In this document: in pieces, positions 41,295 through 51,937 of the stretch | Layout of the letters: each line of letters starts with the position of its first letter | Numbering within the stretch: position 1 is the stretch's first letter | NCBI GenBank assembly: GCA_038045445.1 | Contig: JBBSYC010000003.1 | Span: forward strand, 1-61,596 | DNA length: 61,596 bases | Direction of reading: 5' to 3' | Origin: SICU01 sp038045445 | GTDB lineage: Archaea > Nanobdellota > Nanobdellia > Pacearchaeales > GW2011-AR1 | Notes under the pieces: model-generated | What the model saw: only the letters and a program-made list of their open reading frames with translations | Told to the model about the DNA's origin: nothing | Database searches by the model: none | Translations under genes and position numbers: made by a program

Positions 41295-44200
41295 GTGGTG
41301 CACAAAAAATATACTTACAAGGATGGAAAACGTTTCGGACCCTATTATTACGAAACAAAAAGAATAAATGGAAAGGTAGTAACAACATACTTAGGTCCAG
41401 AACACAAAAATAATTTTTTCTCTGAATATAAGGCTCTTTTAATAATCTATATTTTATCTTTTACCATAGCCCTTTCCTCAGTTCCTATGAGCTTTACAGG
41501 CTACGCCTCTTTAGACATAAAGGCACAATATAATTTAGGAGAACAAATAGAAGGGGAGATTAACTTGAATATCTTAGAAGGAGAACTCATCCCCGCAGAT
41601 TCATTAATAACTATTACTTACGAAAACATCTCAAAGGAAATAATCCTCTCGGATATTGTAGAAGAATCTCCTGTGAATGGGTCATTTTACGCAAAAGATA
41701 TAGTGTTGTCTGGAGAAGGTATTGGATACGGCCTGATAGGTAAAATAAAAGAACACCCTTACGTAGATTTTAAAGTAAGTATTTTAGATAAAAAAGAAAC
41801 TAATGATAATAAGATTACATCTGAAGAACCAAACATTAACTCTGAAGAAAATGGAATCCCAGAAGAACCTGAAACCATTGAAGAAACAAACGAAGAAAAT
41901 AATGAGACAAACACAGAAAATAAAGAAGAAACAAACAATCAAGAAGAATCAAATCTTCAAAATGAAGAGGAAACAGTAATCAATGAAGCAAACACAGAAA
42001 GTGAAGAACAAAACGAACAAGCTGAAGAACAAACAACAATAACTGGGTCTTCTATTTCAGAACAATATATTTCAGGAAAAACTTCAAAAGATGAACCATT
42101 TAAATACATAATAAATGAAGATGAAACTGCAGAAATAGTGCCAGATAGTGTTTACTATAACAGTAAGCAATTAAGCGATGATGAAATAAAATTAAAAATA
42201 AACAACAACGAGATAACTGTCTCAACAAATTATTATATTGAAAACGAGGGATATGGTGAAAAGTATCTTGGCAAAAATGACAAAAGATTATCAATAGATA
42301 TTTCGAAATTGGAGCTAATAGCAACAGAAAGTTCAGAAATTTCTGTAACAATAATGTATAAAAACGAAAAAATATTGGAAGCGCACAAAGACATAGAGGT
42401 AATTAAACCTAAAAATGAAAGCATAGAAGAAAAAACTCCAGAAATTGAGTTGAATATCTCTCAAATAAACGAATCTGAAATAGAAAACATAACTAAAATA
42501 AACCAAAGCATAGGAAATCTAACTGAAAACAATATAACTCTGCAGAATATAACCAATTTTACAGAAATAGCGATAAATGAAACGACCGTAAATGTAACTC
42601 AATTTACTGCAGTAATAGGGCAACCAGTTCGTTGGATAAAAACCATAGCAATAGACTTGAATGAAAGTGTAAATCTTGTAGTCGAAATCCCTATAGAAGC
42701 TGAAAATATAACTCTTGATAAAATAGACTTGAATGAATACGCGGAAATAAAAGGCATATCAATAGAAGATTTAGAAATAACAGAATCAGAAATTCCAACA
42801 GAACAACCCCAAGTTGAAAACATCACTGCAAGGATAACTGGAAGCGCTTCTGCAAATATTGACCTTAACAATGATTTATTATATAAAATATTAAGATTTC
42901 TAAGGTTAACTGGAAAAGTTATAGATGAAAACCAAAAAGAGAAAGTCCAAGAAGTTTCAATAGAGCTAAATAAAACAGACTTCGGAGTCGAAGTAGAATA
43001 TTACACCGAAGCGCCTCAAGCAACAGAAGAAATTTCAAGCTCAACAAGTAAAAAAGTTCTTGTATCCAGTCCAGAAAACTTACACTATGAAAATGTCCTT
43101 ATATTTACAAACATTTCAGATAATCTAAGATTAACAGACCAATCAAATATCATTATAGAATGGATAGAAAACAACTCAAGGTTAGAGATATTTTCAATAA
43201 ATGACTCAAACAATGATGGAAACTACGACTATGTCCAATGGATTGCACCTCACTTAAGCAACCAATCATTTAACATAATAGTCATAATAAACGCACAGCA
43301 TCTCAATCAAACAAGAGAATTCATATCAAACATTTATAATGAAACAAAAGAATTAGATAATATTTGGAGCGAAACAATTCCAAACGGACATTATGTAAGA
43401 GTCACCTTTGAAAGAAATCTTACTTCTGAGAAAGATATCACTGTTTATCCAAGAGCCTCAAATGGAACAAATATCTCTGAAGTTTCAATAAAAATATATG
43501 TAAAGAATTCAAATGAAACAATAGCAGAGTTCAGCAATCTGGCAGAGAACTCCTATAATAAAGTTCTGCTCACAAACCTAAACCAATCGCAAGATACATT
43601 CGATTTAGAAATTGTTAATGGTAATTTAGAATTTGACCATATAATAGACCCAAATCAAGGTCCAGATGTATTCAATTTAACATCTCCAATTAATGGCTCT
43701 TCTACGACAATAAGAAGCGTAAACATATCTATGTTCATAAATGATACTGATGGAGCTGTTGCAGGCAGTTCGGGAAACAACTCTCTGTTCTATATAGATA
43801 CTTCAACCACATTTACAAATGAACACTTAGTTTATGTCGATGATGAATTCAGCTTCCCAAGAGATTCTTATTTTAATTATAGCATACCCCCTCTAAAATA
43901 TGATCCAACTGGAATGATTATTTTGTATCACTTCGACAATAACTCCCATTATAATGAAAATAAAACAAGAGTAACAGACTTTGCAACGGGCAAGTTTAAC
44001 GGCACAGTGACAAGTGCAGAAGGAGAGAGACAAAAAAGCATTACTGGCGTAGGTAGAGCCTTAAGAACAAATTTCAGCCAAATAATTACTATTCCTGACG
44101 ACCCTCTGTTGAATTCCCCCTTTTACACTGGACAGATTACTATAGCATTTTGGTTTAATTTAACCACTAACGAAACAATAAATAACTTCCCAGCAGTACT

Positions 44201-47200
44201 TGAAAAAGTAAGTGGAAATTCTACAAACAGAGATTATAGAATAGAATTTCTGAATACTACTTTCAAAAAACTATCATTTAACACGGCAAATGGAACTGCA
44301 TCAGAATCAATAACCACAGGAAAATCTTTTGCAAATTCAACATGGTACCATTACGCAGTAACTTACACTAATGTAACTGGAAACATGAGCACATATGTTA
44401 ATGGTATTCCCGATAGTTCGAGAACAGCCACGGCAAAGAACCTTCTAATGGATTCGAACGCAGACCTTCGAATAGGAAGATCTAGCGGGGCGAATTCATT
44501 TGTTCCAGGATTATTTGATGACATAGTAATCTACAATAGAACCCTTAACTCTTCTGAAGTATTAGATATGTATAGATTAAGAGAGGGAACTTACTATCTA
44601 AGAGTAAACTCTACAGACTCTCTTGGAGCTTCAAACAGCAGTCCGATATATACATTTTCAGTAGACTTGACAAATCCAGGCCTTACTTTAAACGACTCCT
44701 CAAACGCTTCCAGTTTCTCTTCCGCAACTTCAGTTTCATTCAATTGGACTGCAATTGATTATATTGACACATCTCTTAATTGCAATCTGACAATAGACAA
44801 CGCAGTAAACAAATCAAACATAGCCTCTGCAAATAATACTATGATTAATGTAAGTGTCAGTGGATTTTCAGTAACAGACCATTATTGGAATGTTACTTGT
44901 TTAGATGACGCAGGAAATAAAAATATCAGCCAGACGAGAACTTTCACTATAACAGAAAGTTCAGATACTCAAAATCCAAATGTCTCATTCGTTAATCCAA
45001 CACCCTCAAGCGGAAGTATTCAAACTGGAAATTCTATCTTTGTGAATGTATCGACTTCAGATTCAAACAATGTAAGTACATTTATTGATTTTGGTAATTC
45101 AATTATTGGATTATGGAGAATGGATGAATATAACTCTACAAGTGTGCATGATTATCTTGGAAAAATAAATGGAACAATAAATGGAAATGCTCAAGTAAAT
45201 ACTAGTGGAAACTTCAATAGTTCATTTTCATTTGATGGAAATGGAGATTTCATAAATCTTGGAGACCCCCTTTCAGGAGGAAGTTCTAAACTAAATGTTT
45301 TAAATAATTTTACAATAGTTGTATGGATAAAACCTTTCACATTAGGAGGCACCGTATTGAGCAGAGAAGATTCAAACGTAGTCCAAAACTTCCAGTACAC
45401 ATTTGGAATAAATGACAGTGGCAATATTTTTGCAGGTTCAAGTTCAATTCAAACATCCTCCTTGCAAGTTTCAGCAAACACCTGGAGTCAAATAGCCATT
45501 ACAGTTAACGGGACTAATTCAAGAGTATATAAAAATGGAATAAACAGTTCCATATTTACTTTCACATCAAATAACCTTGATGGAGGTAATGTAGTAATAG
45601 GAGATGCGGGAGAATTATCAGATGATTACTTCAATGGTAGCATTGACAATATAATTTTCTTCAACAGAACCCTTTCTTTGACTGAAATAGAAGCATTGTA
45701 TGATAATGCTTCAAGTAAATACGCCCAAATAAATTATACTAATCTTGCATCTGGAAACCATTTATTCAAAGCCTATTCTCAAGATTTAAGCGGAAACATA
45801 AATTCTACTGAACTGAGAAGCGTTACTGTGGATACTATTTTGCCCGTGATTAACTTCACATCACCTACCCCTGCTAATGGAAGTAGTCTATCCGTAAATT
45901 CTATGGTTGTTAATGTTTCTGCAAGTGACTTGAATAATGTTAGTTCATTTATTGATATGGATAATTCCCTTGTTTCGTGGTGGAGAATGGATGATTTGAA
46001 TAGTTCTGGTGGTGTTGTAGATTATACTGGAATAAATAATGGAACTGCTACAGGGGGTGCTGTGCAGAATAATTCGGGGAAATTAGGAAAAAGTTTTAGT
46101 TTTGATGGAAGTAGCGGGTATATTGACACAGTAGATTTAAATTGGGATTGCACCACAATATCTTTACCTAATTTCACTGGAGCCATGTGGATATATCCGG
46201 AAAGTTTGTCTTCAAGTCCAGAGATGTTTGATGGTGTTCAAAATACTTATTTTTTAATGGGCTCATTAACTACTACAGATATAGTTTTTAGTTCTTATAA
46301 TGGTTCGTCAGATTTCTTGTGTTCAAAAACTCATGGGATATCTTTAAATCAATGGCATTTAGTTGTGTGGAGCAATAATGGAACGGCTATAAATTTGTAT
46401 GTAAATGGAACTTCTGTTGGTTCTTGTTCAAATCTTGGATGGGGTTCTGTGGCTGGTCTTTGTAAAACAATAAATATTGGGGCAGATGGTGATCGTGGAG
46501 AGAATTTCTTTGATGGCTCAATTGATGATGCAATGATATTTAATAGAAGTTTAAGTGTTGAAGAGATTAATGCTCTTTACGCCAACACCTCTTCGAAATA
46601 TTACTCAAATAACTTTACTTCACTTACTGAAGGCAATCATAATTTCAAAGCATATGCCCAAGATATTGCAGGAAATGTGAACTTTACCGAACTTAGAACT
46701 GTAAATATAAATACAAATCCAACCCCCTACAACGGAACAGCACTAATACTAAATTCCACATTAGGTCTTAACAGAACATTAGAAAATTTAAACGTCAGAA
46801 CAACTCTCCTAGACCAAAATAATAACAGTATGAATGTAACAGTCAGATGGTATAATAATAGCATTCAACATTTAGTATTTGAATACAACTCAAGCTATTC
46901 AAATGGAACAACATTCATAGCAACATTAGGACATCAAAACACCACAAAAGGTCAGAATTGGTCTGTTGGATTAACAATAAACGATGGATTTAGTAGTTTA
47001 TCTGTAAATTCAAGCAACCTAACAATACTTAATTCATTACCAAACGCAACACAAACTTCACCATTAAATGGCTCAATAACTCTAAATCGTTCAACCCAAA
47101 TTTTCACATGGGTGATGAGCGATGATGATGGAGATTCCATTCTTACAAACAGAATAAATATAAGTTTAGTAGCCTCCTCAACTTGCACAGATTCAAGTTT

Positions 47201-47831
47201 TGATGGCACAGATATTTACGAACCAGAAGAATTGGGCAGTTTCTCAATGAGCACAATGTTTCTAACATTTAGATGTTTAAGTGATAACAATGACTACTAT
47301 AAATGGAGCGTAGCAGCTTCGGAAGATGGAACTAATTATGGGTCGTATTCAGCACCATTCAACCTAAGCGTGCAAGCATACCTAAACACAATAATGAATA
47401 TAAGTTCCATAGAGTTTGGAAATCTAAACTATCTAGCAACAAATGACACGGTAGATAATTCTCCAAACCCTCTAATCATAATAAATCAAGGTAATTCTCT
47501 TATAAATATTTTCATGGAAGCAACAAATCTGTGGAGAAGTGTAACCAATCCTTCAACATACTATCAAGCAAAAGTGGCAAATGTCACCACAAATGGCATT
47601 TCAGAAAATGGCTCATTCTCATGGGCAAGCTCTCAAACAAGCTATACTAATGTTCTATTAACAACAAACATATCTTCAGATTCTCCTCTGATAACTAATC
47701 TAAACTACTCCGATTCCACAGACAGCGCAGAAGTAGACGTAAATGTCACAGTTCCATCTGGAGAAGAACCTGGAGCAAGAAGCTCCACAATAACTTTTAC
47801 TATAGTCTTGGGCAGTGGGGACACCTATTGA
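41295..47831 (+). CDS. giant membrane-anchored LamG-domain surface protein
   Basis: 2178 residues from GTG 41295 (a second GTG follows). A short cytoplasmic module (KRFGPYYYETKRINGKVVTT, residues 11-32) precedes a membrane helix (about 45-68). Residues 170-260 are Glu/Asn-rich low complexity. Beta-rich domains follow, then three LamG/concanavalin-like domains near 870-1095, 1270-1475 and 1558-1768, each with a YHF/LWRMD/WWRMD start and an AINLYVNG-like strand and separated by Ig-like repeats (NFTSPTPANGS). There are dozens of N-x-S/T sites, so it is probably heavily N-glycosylated. No C-terminal anchor is seen. It begins a cell-surface locus. Confidence 0.85.
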   Translation: MVHKKYTYKDGKRFGPYYYETKRINGKVVTTYLGPEHKNNFFSEYKALLIIYILSFTIALSSVPMSFTGYASLDIKAQYNLGEQIEGEINLNILEGELIPADSLITITYENISKEIILSDIVEESPVNGSFYAKDIVLSGEGIGYGLIGKIKEHPYVDFKVSILDKKETNDNKITSEEPNINSEENGIPEEPETIEETNEENNETNTENKEETNNQEESNLQNEEETVINEANTESEEQNEQAEEQTTITGSSISEQYISGKTSKDEPFKYIINEDETAEIVPDSVYYNSKQLSDDEIKLKINNNEITVSTNYYIENEGYGEKYLGKNDKRLSIDISKLELIATESSEISVTIMYKNEKILEAHKDIEVIKPKNESIEEKTPEIELNISQINESEIENITKINQSIGNLTENNITLQNITNFTEIAINETTVNVTQFTAVIGQPVRWIKTIAIDLNESVNLVVEIPIEAENITLDKIDLNEYAEIKGISIEDLEITESEIPTEQPQVENITARITGSASANIDLNNDLLYKILRFLRLTGKVIDENQKEKVQEVSIELNKTDFGVEVEYYTEAPQATEEISSSTSKKVLVSSPENLHYENVLIFTNISDNLRLTDQSNIIIEWIENNSRLEIFSINDSNNDGNYDYVQWIAPHLSNQSFNIIVIINAQHLNQTREFISNIYNETKELDNIWSETIPNGHYVRVTFERNLTSEKDITVYPRASNGTNISEVSIKIYVKNSNETIAEFSNLAENSYNKVLLTNLNQSQDTFDLEIVNGNLEFDHIIDPNQGPDVFNLTSPINGSSTTIRSVNISMFINDTDGAVAGSSGNNSLFYIDTSTTFTNEHLVYVDDEFSFPRDSYFNYSIPPLKYDPTGMIILYHFDNNSHYNENKTRVTDFATGKFNGTVTSAEGERQKSITGVGRALRTNFSQIITIPDDPLLNSPFYTGQITIAFWFNLTTNETINNFPAVLEKVSGNSTNRDYRIEFLNTTFKKLSFNTANGTASESITTGKSFANSTWYHYAVTYTNVTGNMSTYVNGIPDSSRTATAKNLLMDSNADLRIGRSSGANSFVPGLFDDIVIYNRTLNSSEVLDMYRLREGTYYLRVNSTDSLGASNSSPIYTFSVDLTNPGLTLNDSSNASSFSSATSVSFNWTAIDYIDTSLNCNLTIDNAVNKSNIASANNTMINVSVSGFSVTDHYWNVTCLDDAGNKNISQTRTFTITESSDTQNPNVSFVNPTPSSGSIQTGNSIFVNVSTSDSNNVSTFIDFGNSIIGLWRMDEYNSTSVHDYLGKINGTINGNAQVNTSGNFNSSFSFDGNGDFINLGDPLSGGSSKLNVLNNFTIVVWIKPFTLGGTVLSREDSNVVQNFQYTFGINDSGNIFAGSSSIQTSSLQVSANTWSQIAITVNGTNSRVYKNGINSSIFTFTSNNLDGGNVVIGDAGELSDDYFNGSIDNIIFFNRTLSLTEIEALYDNASSKYAQINYTNLASGNHLFKAYSQDLSGNINSTELRSVTVDTILPVINFTSPTPANGSSLSVNSMVVNVSASDLNNVSSFIDMDNSLVSWWRMDDLNSSGGVVDYTGINNGTATGGAVQNNSGKLGKSFSFDGSSGYIDTVDLNWDCTTISLPNFTGAMWIYPESLSSSPEMFDGVQNTYFLMGSLTTTDIVFSSYNGSSDFLCSKTHGISLNQWHLVVWSNNGTAINLYVNGTSVGSCSNLGWGSVAGLCKTINIGADGDRGENFFDGSIDDAMIFNRSLSVEEINALYANTSSKYYSNNFTSLTEGNHNFKAYAQDIAGNVNFTELRTVNINTNPTPYNGTALILNSTLGLNRTLENLNVRTTLLDQNNNSMNVTVRWYNNSIQHLVFEYNSSYSNGTTFIATLGHQNTTKGQNWSVGLTINDGFSSLSVNSSNLTILNSLPNATQTSPLNGSITLNRSTQIFTWVMSDDDGDSILTNRINISLVASSTCTDSSFDGTDIYEPEELGSFSMSTMFLTFRCLSDNNDYYKWSVAASEDGTNYGSYSAPFNLSVQAYLNTIMNISSIEFGNLNYLATNDTVDNSPNPLIIINQGNSLINIFMEATNLWRSVTNPSTYYQAKVANVTTNGISENGSFSWASSQTSYTNVLLTTNISSDSPLITNLNYSDSTDSAEVDVNVTVPSGEEPGARSSTITFTIVLGSGDTY

Positions 47832-47840
47832 TGGAGAAAC

Positions 47841-48284
47841 ATGATTAACAAAAAAAACATACTAATAATAGATTCTATTTTGGTACTTGGAATCTTGATA
47901 TCTGCATTTCTTCTAATTGGATACAGTCAGCCATTAGCAATAGGACCTTTATATGAAGAACCAAAAAATTCATTAATTTTTTCAATACAAACAACAGATT
48001 ATATAATTTTAGATAGCAATTTAAATTTCGATTCTCCCCATACTATATTTATAGATGATAAATTAACTTTAGAACCGGGAACATATTATATAAAAACATT
48101 TTCTGAACTGTCAAGTGAAATCAGAGAGATAAAATCGGAAATAGTTTTGGAGTTACAAATTAGAAGAATAAATGATGGTCTAATTGGGCTATTTAATATA
48201 GGAAGCTCTCCAGTCCAAGTAGAAACCTACAATGTGGGTTCTCTGATTAACTCTTCTTTAATAAATAACGAGGGGAAAAAATGA
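47841..48284 (+). CDS. envelope protein with N-terminal membrane segment
   Basis: 147 residues. Residues 6-28 (ILIIDSILVLGILISAFLLI) form a membrane anchor or signal. The rest is beta-rich and extracytoplasmic (LEPGTYYIKTFSELS, NIGSSPVQVETYNVG). It begins 9 bp after the giant gene and its stop overlaps the next start by 4 bp. No family recognised. Confidence 0.7.
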   Translation: MINKKNILIIDSILVLGILISAFLLIGYSQPLAIGPLYEEPKNSLIFSIQTTDYIILDSNLNFDSPHTIFIDDKLTLEPGTYYIKTFSELSSEIREIKSEIVLELQIRRINDGLIGLFNIGSSPVQVETYNVGSLINSSLINNEGKK

Positions 48285-49471
48285 TAAATTTGAAATTAGG
48301 ATTCATTATAATAATCATTGCAATAATACCCCTAACATCCAGTTTTGGAATTACTCCTGCACAACAGATTATAGAATACGAGCCTGAAACTGAACAAAAA
48401 TTCTCTTTTAGCATAATTAATTCAGAAAATAAAAAGATTAATCTAGTTTTGCTTCCACAAGGAGAACTCAACAGAAGCATTGCATTATCAAATTATTCTA
48501 TATCTCTTACTCCAGAAATTTCAAGTATTACAATAGAATATTCTGTAAAAATTCCCAAAGGACTATCTCCAGGAAAACACAATGCAGAAATACTGATTCT
48601 AGAAATACCTGAAGCCCCTTCATCTGAACTAACATACATAGGGTCGATAGTAGGAATAATTACAAAAACGGTAATAGAAGTTCCTTACCCTGGAAAATAT
48701 GCTGAATCTGGATTTGGTATAGAATCTAGTGAAGAAGGAAAAGTAAATTTTGTAATTCCACTAGTAAGTAAAGGAAACCTTGATATAGCCCGTGCAAAAG
48801 CAGTAATAGATATATTTACCCCATTGAATGAAAAAATAGTTTCAATAACCACTCAAGAAATATCTTTAGCAAGTGGCGAACGTAAAGAACTCGCGGCTCA
48901 ACTAGAAGCCTCCCAAATAACTCCGGGAAAATACCTTGCTGTAGCAACAATCCTGTACGACGAATCCACTCTAATCTTAGAAAGAGAATTCTCAATAGGA
49001 AATGACGGAATAAGTATAAAAAATATAGAAGTAAACGATTTCAGTTTAGGAGAAATAGCAAAATTTGAGTTTCTTTTAGAAAACAATCAAAACTTTCAAG
49101 TAGAAGATGCATATATCTTAATGCAAGTCCTAAATAATGAAGGAGATATAATGGCCGAGTTCAAATCCGCCACATATAATTTACCTCCATTTGGAAGCGA
49201 ACTTCTAGTGGCATTTTGGGATACAGAAGGAGTTAAAACAGGTACATATGATGCAAAAGCATTCATTAACTTCGGACAGAGCTCTATTCAAAAAGAACTG
49301 ACTCTAGATATCTCCAACAATGATATCACTGTAGTGGGAGTAGGTTATGTAATAAAATCTGGAAGTTCTAATGGAAGCCTAACCACCATTTTAATCATTG
49401 CAATAGCAGTTCTTGTCATACTCAATCTAACTTGGTTCCTCATATTAAGAAAAAAAGTCAAAAACAAATAG
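48281..49471 (+). CDS. secreted CARDB/Ig-like protein with C-terminal anchor
   Basis: 396 residues: signal peptide (about 1-22, ending SSFG), several Ig/CARDB-like beta domains and a C-terminal membrane helix (LTTILIIAIAVLVILNLTWF) with a basic tail. The segments EVPYPGKYAESG and TPGKYLAVATILYD recur in related form in the proteins at 50402 and 51938, so the three are paralogues. Likely exposed on the cell surface and part of an assembly with its neighbours. Confidence 0.75.
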   Translation: MINLKLGFIIIIIAIIPLTSSFGITPAQQIIEYEPETEQKFSFSIINSENKKINLVLLPQGELNRSIALSNYSISLTPEISSITIEYSVKIPKGLSPGKHNAEILILEIPEAPSSELTYIGSIVGIITKTVIEVPYPGKYAESGFGIESSEEGKVNFVIPLVSKGNLDIARAKAVIDIFTPLNEKIVSITTQEISLASGERKELAAQLEASQITPGKYLAVATILYDESTLILEREFSIGNDGISIKNIEVNDFSLGEIAKFEFLLENNQNFQVEDAYILMQVLNNEGDIMAEFKSATYNLPPFGSELLVAFWDTEGVKTGTYDAKAFINFGQSSIQKELTLDISNNDITVVGVGYVIKSGSSNGSLTTILIIAIAVLVILNLTWFLILRKKVKNK

Positions 49472-49530
49472 CCCTAAAAAAAGCAAAATGTTTAAATATC
49501 AAATTTATTTAGTAACAATGAGTTGATGTC

Positions 49531-49734
49531 ATGGCCAAGCTACAAAAAGTCGTTGTTGTTTTACTTATTCTTACAATAGTTCTTTCTGCTATGTCTGTAG
49601 TTTTTAATCTAATAATCTACAAAATGAGCTCGGATAATAGCAAATATCTAAAACAAACAGCTTCGTCAAACTTTGGAAATGTGGGCCTCGTTGTTGAAAG
49701 TTCAAACACACAAAAGGGAGATTCAAATGGTTAG
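49531..49734 (+). CDS. small single-helix envelope protein
   Basis: 67 residues: one N-terminal membrane helix (VVVVLLILTIVLSAMSVVFN) followed by NVGLVVESSNTQKG. The [L/V]xVE[S/T] segment after the helix is shared with the proteins at 49727 and 51938. TATA-like GTTTAAATATC is upstream. Overlaps the next gene by 8 bp. Confidence 0.7.
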   Translation: MAKLQKVVVVLLILTIVLSAMSVVFNLIIYKMSSDNSKYLKQTASSNFGNVGLVVESSNTQKGDSNG

Positions 49735-50362
49735 CTCTAAAGTAGTAGGAGCATTAGCAGTAATAGCAGTAATAACTTCAATTTTTTCAATAGGTCTTGT
49801 ATACTTATCAAGTAGAAATTTATTTAGTGTAATTTCAGGTTATGCCACAAGCACAGGAGAAGCAAATCTCACTGTAGAATCTGTCGTAGCAATTAACTTT
49901 ACAACAAGAGCAATAAACTGGGGTTCTGGAAGAGTTAACTCTGGAGCATCATCCGCAGGACTTAACACCTATGAAACAAACAACGTCACTAATGGAAACT
50001 GGACACTTCAGAACGCTGGAGGTCTTAGAATAGAGAACATAGGTAATCTCAATGTAAGTCTTAATCTCAGTGGAACAAAAACAGCCACACAGATGATTGG
50101 AGGCACAAGCCCTTCATACAGTTGGAATATAAGCAGTTTTGAGACTGGAAGTTGTCGTAATTCAACGGGTGGAACCTCTTTTCTTCCTCTTGACAACTTC
50201 TATAACATAAACACCTCAACAACTGAATTTTGCCGTTTCTTCCAATTTAACAACAGCCAAGATGTAATTAGAATAGACTTCAACTTGACAATACCCTCAG
50301 ACTCTTTAACTGGAGCATTAGGAGACACAATAACTGCCACGGCATTTGCAGCGCCTTACTGA
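49727..50362 (+). CDS. Asn/Ser/Thr-rich secreted protein, possible fibre subunit
   Basis: 211 residues from ATG 49727 (AAGGGAG precedes). One hydrophobic segment (about 6-27) is followed by SGYATSTGEANLTVESV and a beta-rich domain with about a dozen N-x-S/T sites and a Cys pair (SCRNSTG, EFCRFFQF). The layout (single helix, then one beta domain with little else) resembles TasA/camelysin-like fibre subunits, which in some archaea form donor-strand pili. This analogy is tentative. Confidence 0.65.
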   Translation: MVSSKVVGALAVIAVITSIFSIGLVYLSSRNLFSVISGYATSTGEANLTVESVVAINFTTRAINWGSGRVNSGASSAGLNTYETNNVTNGNWTLQNAGGLRIENIGNLNVSLNLSGTKTATQMIGGTSPSYSWNISSFETGSCRNSTGGTSFLPLDNFYNINTSTTEFCRFFQFNNSQDVIRIDFNLTIPSDSLTGALGDTITATAFAAPY

Positions 50363-50401
50363 TTCAAAAAGATATTTAAAACAAGGTAGCCAAAGCAAAG
50401 T

Positions 50402-51505
50402 ATGACATTAAAAAAGTTATTCATAACTATCTTCTCAATACTTTTATTATATAATGTAAGTGCTCTGGGAATTTCTCCCGCAATAAAAGATATTAGTTTT
50501 ATTCCAGGAGAAACTGTAAATATAACATTCAATGTTCTGGATGCATCAGAAGACTCAACATATGATATTTCAATCAGAGGGGGCAGTCTAACAAAATACT
50601 CAGTTCTAAGTGCTCAAAGCATAAAAGGACAAGGAACATTTATTTTAACAATCAAATTTCCAAATTCTCTTGAAGAACCTGGACAACACACAGTAAGCGT
50701 TAGCATAAAAGAAAGACCTTCAGAAGAGTCATTCATAAACACAGTTGTAGAAGTAGGCTCCGTTATTAGAACTTTTGTTCCATATCCGGGGATATATGGA
50801 GAATTATCTCTGAATATTCCAGATGGAAATATAGATGATAAAATCCCAGTAGAACTTAAAGTAATAAACAGAGGAGATAAAATTTTAGAGCTAGATGAAA
50901 TCCACATAGATTTTATATCTGCAGAGGAGACTATTTCAAAAACATTAAATTTCACACCGGTCGATATTCAAGTAAACGGAGAGAGATATTTTAGAAAATA
51001 TCTTGATACTCAAGGCATTAAACCTGGAAACTATCTCGCAAGAGCCAGAGTATTATATTCCGAAATAGAAAGAGAGATAAACAAATCCATGCGCATAGGT
51101 TCTCCATTTGTGAATATAACTAATCATAGCAAGATAGCTCAAAAAGGGGGCATACAAAAGTTTTATATTTCTCTTGAAAGCCTATGGAACACTCCAATAT
51201 CTGCAATTTATGTGGACGTAAATATTTCAAATAACTTGGAAAGCTATTCATTCAGAACACAATCAACAGACCTTAATCCATGGGAGAAAAAAACAATTGA
51301 AAGTTATTTTGATACAGAAAGATTACAAGGCAACTATAACCTAACTCTAAACGCAAGTTATGTTGGAAAATCAACAACAATTGAAGGAAATATATTAATA
51401 GAAGATAAAAACATGACTCTTTATATAATTGCAGGATTAGCTCTATTACTTATAATCATAATCATCACTGGAATAATATTAAAAAATAGAAAGAGAAAAA
51501 AATGA
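50402..51505 (+). CDS. secreted CARDB/Ig-like protein with C-terminal anchor (paralogue)
   Basis: 367 residues: signal peptide (about 1-20, ending VSALG), beta domains, and a C-terminal membrane helix (MTLYIIAGLALLLIIIIITG) with tail KNRKRKK. It contains VPYPGIYGELS and DTQGIKPGNYLARARVLY, matching its paralogues. It has its own TATA box (GATATTTAAAAC) about 27 nt before the ATG, and overlaps the next gene by 4 bp. Confidence 0.75.
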   Translation: MTLKKLFITIFSILLLYNVSALGISPAIKDISFIPGETVNITFNVLDASEDSTYDISIRGGSLTKYSVLSAQSIKGQGTFILTIKFPNSLEEPGQHTVSVSIKERPSEESFINTVVEVGSVIRTFVPYPGIYGELSLNIPDGNIDDKIPVELKVINRGDKILELDEIHIDFISAEETISKTLNFTPVDIQVNGERYFRKYLDTQGIKPGNYLARARVLYSEIEREINKSMRIGSPFVNITNHSKIAQKGGIQKFYISLESLWNTPISAIYVDVNISNNLESYSFRTQSTDLNPWEKKTIESYFDTERLQGNYNLTLNASYVGKSTTIEGNILIEDKNMTLYIIAGLALLLIIIIITGIILKNRKRKK

Positions 51506-51906
51506 GAATATTACTTTTAGCCCTTTTTATTTCAATTATGGTTCTTTTAATGTCTGCATCGATGTTTTTTTATTATACGACTCCATTAAGTGAATCAACA
51601 TATCTAACAAGCGGTAAAATAACTGAAAACACTGGGGGTTTTGATATAAACACCTCTGCAATAACATTTGGAAGTATAACAATAGGGGGAAGTTCAACAA
51701 GATCTATATGGATAAACAACTCATACCCATTTGCAATAAAAGTCAAACCAGTTGTGAAAGGCTCCATATCTGAAAAGGTAAAATACGATTCAATAATCAT
51801 AAAACCTTACGAAGCAAGTTCATTCAAACTAACATTTTTCGCAAATAATAGTTCTTCTCTTGGGTATTACAATGGAGAAATATCTATACTTTTACTTCGC
51901 GCATAA
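51502..51906 (+). CDS. small secreted beta-domain protein, possible fibre subunit
   Basis: 134 residues: an N-terminal hydrophobic segment (LLLALFISIMVLLMSASMFF) and a single beta domain (INTSAITFGSITIGGSSTRS, SFKLTFFANNSSS). It is much like the protein at 49727 in layout. Overlaps the preceding gene by 4 bp (ATGA). Confidence 0.65.
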   Translation: MRILLLALFISIMVLLMSASMFFYYTTPLSESTYLTSGKITENTGGFDINTSAITFGSITIGGSSTRSIWINNSYPFAIKVKPVVKGSISEKVKYDSIIIKPYEASSFKLTFFANNSSSLGYYNGEISILLLRA

Positions 51907-51937
51907 ACTATTTAAGATACCTTAATCAAGTAACTAA

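Noticed and set aside
41820..42050. Frameshifted or junk segment in the giant gene (Glu/Asn/Thr repeats)
   Set aside because: The frame is open throughout and Glu-rich linkers are usual in large surface proteins; no sign of a shift.
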